A stretch of DNA of 64,000 nt from Acanthochromis polyacanthus (GCF_021347895.1 NC_067118.1:15345011-15409010); one strand, 5' to 3'; shown: positions 1 to 10,309, counted from the first letter of the stretch. The notes: generated by a model from the letters alone, not told the origin. Translations and numbers: made by a program.

Positions 1-846
1 TAATTGATGATTAGAAACCCTTGTGCAATTATGTTAGTACATGAATAAAAACGTGAGTTGTCATGGAAAGCATGAAATTGTCTGGATGACCACAAACTTT
101 CTATTATATCTATATCTATATAGATAAATAGATATATATATATATACACCACACACTAATTGCACTATGGGCTGTGCTACATGTAGTAAACCATGGATGT
201 TTCTAGCTTTAAAACATTCTGAAGGTGGGAGACTTGCTAATCTACTTTCTGTGAATATGTCTATCATGTTCTTTAAAAATATTTAAAAAATGAATGATTA
301 AAATTGTACTGAATGAATTAAACATGACTTAGTAATTGACTGTACATTATAACACAGCAGGAGACATGGAGGCAGAGTAAGACTGAAAGAGCTGCATGGA
401 GACTCCAGAGACTAATGAGCTAACTGTGGGGCGTTCTTCATCATGTGACTGCTGTAATTGGGTCAGTCAATAGTCCTGTGTGGTGGTGCTACTGCTGGTT
501 GAGAGGAGCTGAGAGCTGTCTGACAATGTGGGCTGCAGCAGCAGTAACCAGAGAGCTGCCTCCTACCAGCCAGTACTGTTTGGGCTGCTCGGAGTGAGAC
601 AACAGTTTGAGTTATCCCATAATGTTTACTGCATTTGGGTTTTGCTCTTTGAACTGTTTAGCTGTACATTTTTTTGGGTCAATAATTTTATCCACTTGGA
701 AGCAGTTGGTGTTACAAGACTCATGCACATGTTCCATATGAGCACTGTGTCAGAACACTATTGTATGTAAATGTTTGTCAGGGAAACATTGACTGCATTC
801 ATTTAATTACTCAATGTTTCTTTCTACTTGGACATGTACCTAAAAT
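1..846. other. Intergenic sequence left of the nested hAT
   Basis: It has short AT-rich simple sequence at about 105-148 (tatatc/tatata). No supported gene or element end was seen before the hAT left terminus. Confidence 0.6.
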
Positions 847-1029
847 CAGTGGTGGGCCTGTCAGGGCCTGCAAGACCTTCTCTGCTGGCCTAAAAATATC
901 TAAATCACAGACTGATGTTTATTATATTTTGACCATAAATACTTGTTAAATAATTCCAAATAGTCTGTCTGCTTCCCTTCTATGGCAAGCCGTTTTAACA
1001 TTTAATGCCCAGACTGGATATTCGCTACA

Positions 1030-1652
1030 GATATCTGTAATTCAGTTCTTGCTAGTCGAAAGAACGTTCGAGATATCAACAACTTTATTTCTCCTATCCG
1101 TAATTATCATTTCAGATATCCACAAATACATCTTCCTAGGAGAAATGACGTCACTTTTGCCATTCATGTGTATGGGTTACGTCATTGCGCCTATCCGTAA
1201 TTCAGTTGTAGATATCCGCAATATGAATTACGGATATCTGCAACTGAATTATGGATATCCGTAATTCCAGTTGCAGATATCTACAAACTGAATTACAGAT
1301 AGTCAAAATTCCAATTCGAGATATCTCCAACCCCTCCTCAATTCTATCTATCTACATGTTCCTTTATGGATATCCATAACTCAGTTTGACTAGGCGGAAT
1401 TCGTTGTAGATATCTTAAATTAAAGTAACGCCTAGTCAAAATGACGTCGTAGATATCTCAAATGGGAATTACGGATAGGCAAAACTAGATTGGAGATGTC
1501 TAAAATTATGTTACAGATATCTTTAATGAATTTTGATAGAGATATCTAAACTGGAGATTATCTGTAATTACAATTCTGCCTAGGCGAAATGTAAAGATGT
1601 AAAGATATCTTGAATGACAGTTTTGACTAGACGAAATGACGTTGCAGATATC
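1030..1652. repeat. Left subterminal repeat array (15 GATATC motifs)
   Basis: Fifteen GATATC hexamers occur in 623 bp, mostly extended as (A/G)GATATC(T/C)(G/A)(T/C)AATT, in both orientations, alternating with a second motif around GACTAGGCGAAA. Chance expectation is about 0.15. Spacing is irregular, so it is neither a satellite nor a CRISPR array. It resembles arrays of transposase-binding sites. Confidence 0.85.
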
Positions 1653-2400
1653 TGTAATGTCCGTGCTATTACTCCTCCCACTTTCAGGCAGAAAGCGGTG
1701 AAATGCGTGAAACTCACCAAAACTGGTGTGGCTTATTCCAACAGTATTTTGCAGTTTTCAAAACAGGTTTGATTGTGGTTTCAAGGCGTAGGGTTCATTT
1801 TTCTGGCTATAATTGATTCAATAAATAGCAATCAAAGTTCCCGATCTCTGATCTCAGCTCTCTCCCTCAGGTCTCTGTTTCTGCGGTTGCCTAGGTGCTG
1901 CGTCAAGCATCTTAAAGGGACAGTAACATGCGTTCTATGAGTTGCTGGTTTACTGTGTGGGTTACATTCTCATCTATATAATGTCTTTAATTTTGTACAA
2001 ACTGTCCTTTGCACCACTGTATGGTGCACACTGTCACTATGCACATCTTCAATGTATGTTTTGTATTTCTATTTTGCTTATATTGTACTCTATATCTTCA
2101 TGTAGTTTAAAACTTGCATGTCTCTTTACCATAACTTATCTCCAGTGGTGTAGTCTAGTTTTTTTCTAGTGGGTATACTCTAGCCTTATAAACCAAAGCC
2201 AGGTCAGGTTCTCATAAATGTGCGCGTGCACTTACACGTGCATGCGTGCACACACACACACACGCGCGCGCGGCATATATGGTGCCATAATGAGGTCAAA
2301 AGTCACGCGCACGCGTAACACTCTCTTGCGCGTGTGAAACACGTACCCCGCGCGAGTGGGAAAAAAAGTCTCCACGGGCGCAAAAACACTCTGCGCGTGT

Positions 2401-2819
2401 GGGATGCCACTGTATACAAGAGAGGAAATGACGTCACCTGTCACAGTTGAGAGGGCTGCGGTTGGTGCTAATGTTTTACCATTCATTGGAGGGCGCTTCA
2501 GGAACTGTGCTCTATGCTGACACAACAAGCTCGACTTCCGATGTTGACGGCAGACTGGGTCGCGGAGCGACATAAAGGCAGAGTTCGTCGCGTTCGTGTG
2601 GTGTTCGGAGATGTGTGCGTCCAGAGAATAGTGAAGATTCTTAGCATCGTGGTAAATGCTGCTACCACGGACTGTGGTGTTAGTTACTAACCGCGCTTAA
2701 GCTCCTTTCATGGTGTTAGCCTCGTTTCCTGAGTGTATGTTGAGATGTGTTACGAGACTTGATGCCCGTGTTATTCTCTGCTCCACAACCATTTCCTCTC
2801 TTGTATACAGTGGCATCCC
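2401..2819. repeat. 30-bp perfect inverted repeat (2401-2430 / 2790-2819)
   Basis: The arm GGGATGCCACTGTATACAAG and the next 10 bases recur exactly as a reverse complement 360 bp later. Similarity fades outward into CpG-rich flanks. It may be the ends of yet another element or an internal fold-back. Confidence 0.75.
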
Positions 2820-3087
2820 CACGTGGGGGGTGAGTTCTTGCTGTCGCAGACAGTCAATCATAGGGAGGTTGTGGCGAGCACTGGTATCCGCCCACAAAGA
2901 GTCAAAAGTCTTCTCCCCGCGTGCGGTAGATCAGAGCTCCATGCACGCAGGAGGACAGTTTCGTGAGACACTGGGCGCACGGAGCTTGGTCTGCACACGC
3001 GTAGCAATGTCTGTTTATACTTGAGAAAGCTGCTTACAGCTGTATGTTGAGCCAAACATGGTCAGCATGTGACCACAGTCTGTCCTC

Positions 3088-4017
3088 TAGAGATGTGTAA
3101 TGCAGAAAAGATACGACTAAGAGCCGATGCTTTGTAGTGAATCTGAAGAGCCGACTCCCAACTTATTTAATGGAGTATGGAGTTTAACACTGTCCTCACA
3201 GAAAACGTTACTGGATCCTAGATTAAAGAAGCTTGAATTCAGTGACAACAGAGCTGTTGATGAGACACTTCAGAGAATATGAGCAGCAGCAGCAGTCTGA
3301 CACCTCCACCATTAGAGGACCAAGTGGAGGAGGAACCTCAAACTTCTGCTGTGTGGAGCCTCTTTGATGGAAGAGCTACAGGAGATGCTGCAAGGAGAAA
3401 TCCTACAGCTGATGTGGTAATGGAGGATCATATCTAGAGGAACCCCTCATCCAATCAGCAGACGACCCACTGAGCTGGAGGCAGGACAAGGCCTCAGTCT
3501 GCCCCACCTGATGAAGGTGATGGAGGAAGAGACAACTTCTTCATCTGAGAGAATCTTCTCAAAAACACGGCAGATATTCACTGAAAGAAGAAATGGTATC
3601 AGCCCATCCAAGCTCAGGCTTCTGATTTGTCTGAGTCTCACCCTGCACTGAGGACATTTATACTGTTTGAATACTGAGTCTGGTTCTGTTTCTGTTCTGG
3701 TTCTGTGGGTTCATGTGCAGAGTTTTGTTCATTTGTTTTTGTGCAAAAAAGTTTGATTGAAATAATAAAAAAAAAGTAAGAATACCTGTTTTTGCAACAG
3801 AACAAATGCACAAAATGAGTCAATTATATAAGGCTTCTCATAAAAACACTGAATGAAAAAGTGTTTGTCAAAATACAAATGATCATATTAGCCAGGTTAG
3901 GCTAAATATGAGGCTACAAAGAACAATAAATTAGGAGCCATTTGGGAGCCAAAAGAACCGCTCTTCTTTGGAAGTCGTGCCAAAAGCTCTCTGAAAAGAA
4001 CCGAACTTCCATCACTA
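3088..4017 (+). mobile_element. Innermost hAT element with a perfect 8-bp target duplication
   Basis: Termini are TAGAGATG (3088-3095) and CATCACTA (4010-4017), hAT-type inverted repeats. The duplication CTGTCCTC is perfect on both sides (3080-3087 and 4018-4025). Subterminal GAGCCGA / TGGGAGCC and AGAACCG motifs are typical of the family. At 930 bp it is an internally deleted copy that keeps the end of a transposase. Confidence 0.88.
3279..3660 (+). pseudogene. hAT transposase C-terminal relic
   Basis: Frames in this stretch resemble the hAT C-terminal dimerisation region: AVWSLFDGRATGDAARRNPT in one frame, then YLEEPLIQSADDPLSW, then SSERIFSKTRQIFTERRNG after further shifts. Stops and at least two frameshifts interrupt it. 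Only the tail of the protein is left; no catalytic part remains. Confidence 0.72.
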
Positions 4018-4251
4018 CTGTCCTCCTCTCTGTCCCTCATCTCTCAACTGCTTTTTGAAGGCAGAGCTGCCATGCAAAGACGTCATTGGCTGAGTAGCGT
4101 CACGTGGGATGCCTTAACTCGTACATAATTGGTCTGTGTGTTTCTGAGCTGACAGACCAATGATAAACACTGGAAAGCTGCAACGGTAAAAATAGAAGCG
4201 ACCTGTCAAATTTACATCCAAATAGACGGCGTCTGGGTCTGGGTCTGGATC

Positions 4252-4265
4252 CGGACCGCGGTCCG
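4252..4265. repeat. GC-rich 14-bp palindrome
   Basis: CGGACCGCGGTCCG is a perfect palindrome preceded by a GTCTGG triplication (GTCTGGGTCTGGGTCTGG). It lies inside the nested element; function unknown. Confidence 0.5.
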
Positions 4266-4400
4266 CCTTTTAGTGAGCCCTGTTCTCAGCCAGACACCTT
4301 CCCCTGTCCCACAAAGCTTCACCACTTCCTAACACAGAGAAGATGAATTTATGAACGGGAAAGTGAACGTTATGTCAAAAAAAAACATACTAATACATAT

Positions 4401-4570
4401 GTTTGCGCATTTTTAAGTGGTTATATGGAAATTCGGGACCTTTTCTAGTGGATATAAGGCGTATACCTGCGTGTTTACACCCCTGGGTATACATATCTTT
4501 GCGCATTTTAAGTGGGTATACGGAAATTTGGAAAATTTTCTAGTGGGTGTACGGCGTATACCTGTGTATC
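4401..4570. repeat. Tandem duplication of the subterminal region (about 97-bp period)
   Basis: TTTGCGCATTTTTAAGTGG and about 50 following bases at 4401-4472 recur at 4498-4570 with scattered mismatches (AAGTGG, TATGGAAATT / TACGGAAATT, GGCGTATACCTG). It lies just inside the right end of the element at 2143-4588. Confidence 0.75.
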
Positions 4571-4664
4571 ACGCAGACTACACCACTGCTACCGCCATGG
4601 AACAGCTTCATTTGCCATAAGCTTCCTGTTTTTTCTGGCAGGGTTGGAAAGTTACGCATTTCTG

Positions 4665-5002
4665 GATATCTTTTTTTTTTCTTTTTCCTGGATATCTAAA
4701 ATAGAGCAACGTCATTCCGACGAGTCATAGTGATGTTTAAGATATCTTTAACTTACATTTCACCAAGTGGAAACTGAATTACGGATATCTGTAATTTTCA
4801 TTTAGAATATGTGACGCCTTTCATGACGTTTCAGTTACGTCATTAGAGATATCCGTAATTCAGTTTTGACTAGGTGAAACTGAGATTTAGATATCTCTAC
4901 CAGTCCTTTCGGATAGTCAAAATTACGTTATGGATATCTTTAATGAAAATTCTGGATATCCAAAATTCATTAACGCCTAGTCAGAATGGAGTTGTGGATA
5001 TC
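4665..5002. repeat. Right subterminal repeat array (9 GATATC motifs)
   Basis: Nine GATATC hexamers occur in 338 bp with the same TGTAATT and CTAGGCG-type companion motifs as the left arm. Together the arms form long imperfect inverted arms for the element at 981-5061. Confidence 0.85.
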
Positions 5003-5306
5003 CGCAGTCTTAGTTCCGGATAGTGCAATCTAGGCATTAAATGTAAAAACGCCTTGCCATATCCCTTCATGGCTTTTCCTCTGGTTGTGATGCTCCCAGA
5101 CATGTATTCTCATATAAAAGCATTTAGCCATTCACATTTCATCCATTATTTGTTGCTAGGCAGGGTCAAAGTCAAAGAAATCTGCCTGGAGGCCTTCAGA
5201 ATCAGTTCTGCGGGCCCTCCAGCAGAAAATAACTGTCAATTAAACTGTTGCTTCAATCAATCAGATTTTGAGTTGGCGACACCAAGGCCCTCTCGCAGGC
5301 GTACGG

Positions 5307-5314
5307 TGACGTCA
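5307..5314. promoter_or_regulatory. Palindromic CRE upstream of the hAT transposase ORF
   Basis: TGACGTCA, the full palindromic CREB/ATF site, lies 129 bp before the transposase ATG inside the element. It could belong to the transposon promoter; activity is inference. Confidence 0.35.
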
Positions 5315-5442
5315 GCGTATTTGCACCCTTTGATTGGATTGTCAGAGAGTTTACTTGCCAGAGCTAGTGAACTGCATCTGTAGCGAGCTGCGTGAACAGA
5401 AATTTAGTTCTGTCGATGTAATAGCGGTTTTGTCAACCCACA

Positions 5443-6273
5443 ATGGCTGAAGGAGGAGAAGAAATAGATTTGGTTGCAGATTTATTGTCTAATCCATTTT
5501 CAAGACGGACTTTTCAAGAAAAGCTGGACGTCGTAAAGAAAGGTCGAGCAATTCCGAAACTAGCAAGCCTGTCACAACCGGGAAAAGGATTTGTCCGCCA
5601 CTTTCAGTCCACTAACTATGAGCGGTACCCCTGGCTCACATGCTCCGAGGAACACTGCAAGTTATTTTGCTGGGAGTGTTTGTTGTTTGCCACTGATCGA
5701 CATGGTGTTTGGAGCCACACTGGGTTTGTAAATTTGGCTTGCCTAACCAAGGCAGCAATGAGACACCAAAGCACTGCCGGACACTTAGAAGCAACGGTGC
5801 TTTCCAAAACTTTTGGGGAAACGAGAGTGGATCTACAGCTGAGCGACCAAGTGCGCAGGGAAACGGAGCTCCACAACGAAAAGGTGAAGAAAAATAGGGA
5901 AATCTTAAAAAGACTGATAGACTGTGTCATTTTTTTGGGCAAACAGGAACTTTCATTTCGAGGACACGATGAAAGTGCTGGATCCAAAAACAGAGGAAAC
6001 TATGTGGAGCTTCTTTCTCTCATTGCTGAGAGCAACATGGATTTACATTTCCACCTGTCCACTAATAAAGTGTTTAGTGGGACGTCAGGCAAAATACAAA
6101 ACGACCTGATCACTGCTGTTGCTGAAGTGATGGGAGAAGAGATAAGAAGCGAAGTTTAAAAAAGCACCGTTTGTCTCTGTTATGGTGGATGAGACGACAG
6201 ACGCCAGTAACGCAGCACAACTCGCACTGGTCCTGCATTACGTAACGGGTACAGGTGTCAAGGAGCGAATTTC
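5443..6273 (+). pseudogene. hAT transposase (ZMYM/DUF4371-like), truncated and frameshifted
   Basis: The frame opens at ATG 5443 and runs 238 codons to TAA 6157-6159. A TTF/MYM-type zinc-finger region is visible at residues 50-110 (STNYERYPWL, LFCWECLLFA, GFVNLACLTKAAMRHQST). A DUF4371-type region follows with SFRGHDESAGSKNRGNY. At the A-rich run near 6155 the homology shifts frame and continues as KKAPFVSVMVDETTDASNAA to about 6273; VDETTD carries the first catalytic Asp of the RNase H-like fold. Homology then stops at GTGAGTA, which resembles a splice donor. The rest of the catalytic domain and the hAT dimerisation domain are missing. It is related to the transposases from which ZMYM genes derive, not a host gene. 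Confidence 0.82.
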
Positions 6274-6639
6274 TGGTGAGTAAAATGTGTGTGGCAGCTG
6301 TTGCTGCAGCAGGAGACTTGCGCACCCCGGGTTTGTTTCCTCAGTAAAAGCGTTTATCGTGGCTACATGAGTTATCTGTCTGTGATTCAACGCCTCTTAA
6401 TACTGCATTTCTGCATAAGAAGAGGTTTTTATAGCCATAAAATAGTTATTGTGGGGCGGATTAATTCAGACGGAGCACCACTGAAGGCCTAGGTGTGAAA
6501 TGCTTGGCCCGCCACTGCCAAAAATAGAGGATGCAACTCACCGCAGCATTTATAGGCTACTATGCAGCACCCGTCCCCAGAAAAGCCTTTAAATGCATAA
6601 AATTCAACAACAAAATCCATTAATAACACAACAAAAGCT

Positions 6640-7064
6640 GATGCATTTCTTGAAAAACCATGTTGGAAGGCATATTGTGTGGTCATAGAAAGGATGTCAA
6701 TCTGTTTCAGAAGGGTCAAATTGTTGGCCTGCATCAAGCAAAGAAAACAACTAAGGAGATTTCTGAAACTACTGAAATCAGGTTAAGAATCATCCAATGC
6801 ATTATTAAAATCTGGAATGACAGCGGTGAACCATCATCTCTGAGGCCCAAATGTGTTGGTCATGTGGTCTGATGAGTCCAGATTTGCCCTGTTTCAAAGT
6901 GATGGGAGCATCAGGGTAAGAAGAGAGGCGGGTGAAGTGAGGCACCCATCATGGCTAGTGCCTACAAGCCTGTGGAGCTAAGGGTTATGATCTGGGGTTG
7001 GTCAGGTTCAGCAACGTTATGTTAAATATTAGAGTGTGCAACCTTTTTCTTGGCTGGGCAGTGT
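6640..7064 (+). mobile_element. Tc1-like transposon relic, 5' and middle fragments
   Basis: Around 6700-6850 the sequence reads FQKGQIVGLHQAKKTTKEIS and then IRLRIIQCIIKIWNDSGEPS, a Tc1 helix-turn-helix region. After a deletion WSDESRFALFQSDGS follows, with the first catalytic Asp. The end CTGGGCAGTGTAT resembles a Tc1 inverted-repeat terminus. The left end is missing. Stops and deletions make it non-functional. Confidence 0.75.
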
Positions 7065-7204
7065 ATATATGAGCACAGTATCTGCAAACATCTTAAGGTC
7101 TGCAAGTCATGATTCTGATAATGCTCTTTTATACACTTGCGCCCAAAATTATTCATTATCCAAACTTAGATTTATAGTCATTTTTATTTGACCAATCCAT
7201 TTCT

Positions 7205-7575
7205 TCTTTAATTTTTCTTTTCTCAGAGTGATCACCTTTGTCTATGATGGAACATATTTCTCTCAATGGGGATGACAACGGATGTATGGGACTCAAGGAC
7301 TCACTAAATGGTTTGATGAAAAATGTGTGAATCATGTGCTATGGACTTCAGAGTCACCAGATCTCAACCCACGAAAAGAACACTGAGATTTTGGACTGAT
7401 GTTTTGGACGTCCTCATCACCACCATTATTAAAACATCACATTAGAGGACAAGGGTGTTCATCTTTTCAGTGGGGTTCAAGATACTTGTAGAATCAATGC
7501 CAAGTGACAATGGAGCAGTTCTGGCAGTGCATAGTGGCCCAACACTTTACAAAGACACATTTGTTGGTTTTTCCT
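7205..7575 (+). mobile_element. Tc1-like transposon relic, 3' fragment
   Basis: Degraded similarity to the C-terminal coding and 3' region of Tc1 elements: CTCAACCCA in the position of the DLNP motif, then GAGATTTTGGACTGA and GGCCCAACACTTTACAAAGA. It is probably from a different copy than the relic at 6640-7064, because that one already ends in a terminus. Confidence 0.65.
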
Positions 7576-7599
7576 TTTATTTGTCAGGGTTTGCTCTGG

Positions 7600-7690
7600 G
7601 GGTCAGGCATATGGATTCTGTAAAGTGTCTTGAGACAATTTGACTGTAATTGAAGCTATATAAATAAAATTGAATTGAATTGAAATGAAT
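7600..7690 (+). mobile_element. LINE-type 3' tail ending in (GAATT)n
   Basis: GTAAAGTGTCTTGAGACAAT, a TATATAAATAAAATTGAATT core and a (GAATT)3-like tail are typical of a retroposon 3' end widespread in fish. The body is missing, consistent with 5' truncation. Confidence 0.6.
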
Positions 7691-7775
7691 TTGTCATGCG
7701 TTTGTATCTTTGCATGCGTGTCATACAGATGTTCATGTCTTCCAAACTCCTCGTGGACAAACTCCTCGTGACCTT

Positions 7776-8110
7776 AGGCAAGGCAAGGCAAGGCAAGGCA
7801 AGGCAAGGCAAGTTTATCTATATAATACAATACATACACATTTGCAATTCAAAGTGATTCACAAACAGATAACATAACAGAACAAAAAGTTAAAGTGCAT
7901 TAAAAAATGAAAAAGAACAGGTAATAAACAAGAAAAATAAAATGATGCAAAAGATTTAGTGTAAAATAAAAGTACTGACAAATTTAGTAAAAGTACATCT
8001 GAATTTTTATATCTGGATTTATAGAAGTTTATTAAGCACTTATTTAGTAGCCGTGGGGATAGGAATAGTCTGCATCCCGCTGACCTGTCCAGAGGTAAGA
8101 GTTCATATAA
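7776..8110 (-). mobile_element. LINE-type 3' end in reverse orientation with (GGCAA)n tail
   Basis: Seven GGCAA units (7777-7812) are followed by AGTTTATCTATATAATACAA and CAATTCAAAGTGATTCACA. On the minus strand this is a fish LINE-type 3' end with a (TTGCC)n tail. The inner boundary is vague. Confidence 0.55.
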
Positions 8111-8149
8111 ATAGTAGTAAGTCTAACTTTTCCTGCAGTGTCATCTTCA

Positions 8150-8370
8150 GGCTGAAATGCTAATTTGATCAATACTTTGGTTTACTCCTGATGATATTGG
8201 TTTACTACCTATCTAATGACATTCCCATTAGCCTCAGCAATGCTTTGATTTAGTGCTAATGAGCAAAGCATGTTAGCACGCTAAACTGAGATTTGGCAAC
8301 ATTTTCAGTGTGGCTATGTTAGCATTTAGCTAATAAACTCTGCTGAGCCTAAGTCCAGCTTCTCACAGTC
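8150..8370. repeat. Degraded dispersed repeat with GTTAGCA / TGCTAA motifs
   Basis: Repeated TGCTAA, GTTAGCA and GCTAAACTGAGAT motifs, ending in GAGCCTAAGTCCAGCTTCTC, recall a common interspersed repeat of fish genomes. Identification is from memory of the motif pattern. Confidence 0.4.
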
Positions 8371-8376
8371 TATCTG

Positions 8377-8767
8377 CACTGTAAAAAAAATAATGATTTA
8401 AGAGTTTTTGAATTAAATTTTTTGAGAAATTCTGTGTTCTTTTACAGGTTTCCCTTTTCTGTTAGTTATAACTAGTAAAGTCACAAAAGCTTTAATTCAT
8501 GTGTAATTATAAAATCTGCAAAAATATAATTATTTATAGATACTTATTTTTATTTGAAAGGTAAAATATGTATATTAAGTGTTGAAAAGGACTAAATAAT
8601 TTGAACTGTTGTTTTACCGATTTTCTGTTTTTTAAAATGATAGAAATCTTGTAAAATCACACTAAACAAAAATAAACTAACAAAAATTCAACAAAATAAA
8701 ACTGAATAAACTAAAAAACAGGCCAGAACTTTAATGTCAAAATGTTTTTTTGTTTTTTTTCACAGTG
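8377..8767. mobile_element. Possible MITE with CACTGTAAAAAAA termini
   Basis: The left end CACTGTAAAAAAAA and right end TTTTTTTTCACAGTG are inverted with small differences. The interior is AT-rich with no coding. No convincing target duplication was found. Confidence 0.4.
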
Positions 8768-10309
8768 TGTGACTATAACATTAGAGTGTTTTACTGTTTT
8801 TAGCAACAGTTACAGCATTCCACCATTTTTTCACAGGTTTTTTAACAGGTGAACAAACAAATAGTTTATCAGTTGATCCTGGAAATTAAGAGTGGAGTAA
8901 AAAGGTGGCCTTCACAGAGAGGGAGGAGGTGCAATATTGCTCAGACACAGATCCCTTAATCTAACATCAGTAAAGAGCAGAAGGACAGTTTTCTGGGTTT
9001 GTCACCACTGTTATCTTTTGTTATCTATCATTTCCGGTTCTGTAATTTAAAGTTAACAATTTCAAAACTGGCAGAGTCTGTGTCCACTTCTTAAGTTTTT
9101 ATTTTGGAGATGAAAACAATGAAGTAGTGTTAGAAGGTCTTAAAGTGTGTGTAAAGACTAATTTATGACTTGGCTAAGACCATAAGCTAAAACCTCATTC
9201 ACTGGATGGTGAGGAGCCTAACCTAGCAGCTGACCTATACTGTGCACATGAGACTGTATATCACCCGAGTGTGTGCACGTACTAATGAATGTTTACGTGA
9301 AATGTTGTCAGGCTGAGTGGGCGTTAACTGGAGACTCGCGTACATTCCTTTCTAGTTAAGTGTTTGCAGCTCATCTTTATCTTTTCAAGTTTTTCACAGT
9401 AATTATGGAGGTTTCTCCTGCAGCTGACTTAAAACCATATCTGTGTACATAAACCGGATGAGAGGTTGAAACAAAAAGAATGTGTTGCTTGGTACTCTGC
9501 ACTGAAACAGCTCCACTTAGTTTTACCTGAAAGGAGCTGCAGGTATTTCATTCTTTTATCACCTCTATATTCTGACATTACATTTTTCATTTTTATTTAT
9601 ATGAAGGCTGGAAAGCTTGCCAGAATTTTTTTTTTTGCCTATAAATACTGTGAACCGCTGCAGATAGTCTCACAGTAAACACATATTTGAATGTCCAAAA
9701 TCTCTCATCAAAACAAAAGGGAAACATGTCAGATGACAAATCTATAATAAATCCTCTGCCATCTACTCTTCCTACAGGTTTTATCGTTTAGACTTTCCTC
9801 CAATTTTTACTGTCTTGTCAAATCTGAATGTATCAGGAAATCTTACATCATTTACTGTATGCTTGCAAGAGGAAGCAGAAAGTCACTCATACGATACGCA
9901 TACACATCCTATAGGAAAATTAGTCACCGCTTCTATGAAGCTCAGAAATTCTTCCGACAAAATAGCTGAATTAAAGTAGCAATCTGAGAAACTGCTTGTT
10001 GCTGACAGGAGTTAATCAGTAAATAGGACCTTTTCTCATCTTTGAAATAAATTGGAGCTCTAGAATCTGAGTAGTGTAACCAAAGAGCACCTTTCCTCTC
10101 CTATAACTACTGATAATTCACAAGTATGAAGCAGAGATCGCCTCCTGAGAAAACAAGTATTTTTTTCAGCAGAAACAACTGATATTTTTGTGTACTAAAC
10201 TGCATATATCAGTAAGTTAATAAGAAGTCCAAAAGCACTCTGTCTGCAAGACATGCAGAAGAATTAGGTTTATATTATTTCCCAAACAGGCAGTAAAATA
10301 AGAAACTGG
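8768..10309. other. Intergenic sequence downstream of ski
   Basis: About 1.5 kb of unremarkable AT-rich sequence. I see no gene, transposon terminus or long simple repeat. Confidence 0.6.

Larger units (their letters stand above)
2143..4588. mobile_element. Nested inverted-repeat element (CAGTGGTGTAGTCT termini)
   Basis: CAGTGGTGTAGTCT (2143-2156) is an exact inverted match to AGACTACACCACTG (4575-4588). Adjacent subterminal motifs also match: TTTTCTAGTGGGTATAC on the left, and TTTTCTAGTGGGTGTAC within the repeated right end. The termini are hAT-like. I found no clear 8-bp target duplication, so the boundaries rest on the inverted repeats alone. The interior holds an inverted duplication (2401-2819) and a younger hAT (3088-4017). 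Confidence 0.65.
981..5061. mobile_element. Unclassified DNA transposon with long GATATC-rich terminal inverted repeats
   Basis: The first 35 bp (TATGGCAAGCCGTTTTAACA onward) match the reverse complement of the last 35 bp with four mismatches. A perfect 7-bp direct repeat TCCCTTC flanks it (974-980 and 5062-5068). Both arms are packed with GATATC-containing subterminal repeats. The element itself shows no transposase; its middle is filled by younger insertions (2143-4588). I cannot assign it to a superfamily: a 7-bp duplication is not the usual value for hAT (8) or MULE (9), though it may be a worn 8-9 bp one. It lies inside the hAT at 847-6517. Confidence 0.8.
847..6517 (+). mobile_element. 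hAT transposon with ZMYM-like transposase, split by a nested insertion
   Basis: The left terminus is CAGTGGTGGGCC (847-858) and the right terminus GGCCCGCCACTG (6506-6517), inverted with one mismatch. The flanks CCTAAAAT (839-846) and CCAAAAAT (6518-6525) form an 8-bp target duplication with one mismatch, as expected for hAT. Without the 4-kb insertion (981-5068) the element is about 1.6 kb, and it encodes the start of a hAT transposase on the plus strand. Length and frameshift show it is a defective derivative. Confidence 0.85.

Noticed and set aside
1030..1652. CRISPR-like or satellite array
   Set aside because: Motif spacing is irregular, orientation is mixed and there are no uniform spacers; it is a transposon arm in a vertebrate genome.
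5616..5987. 123-codon minus-strand frame
   Set aside because: It is the antisense shadow of the hAT transposase frame.
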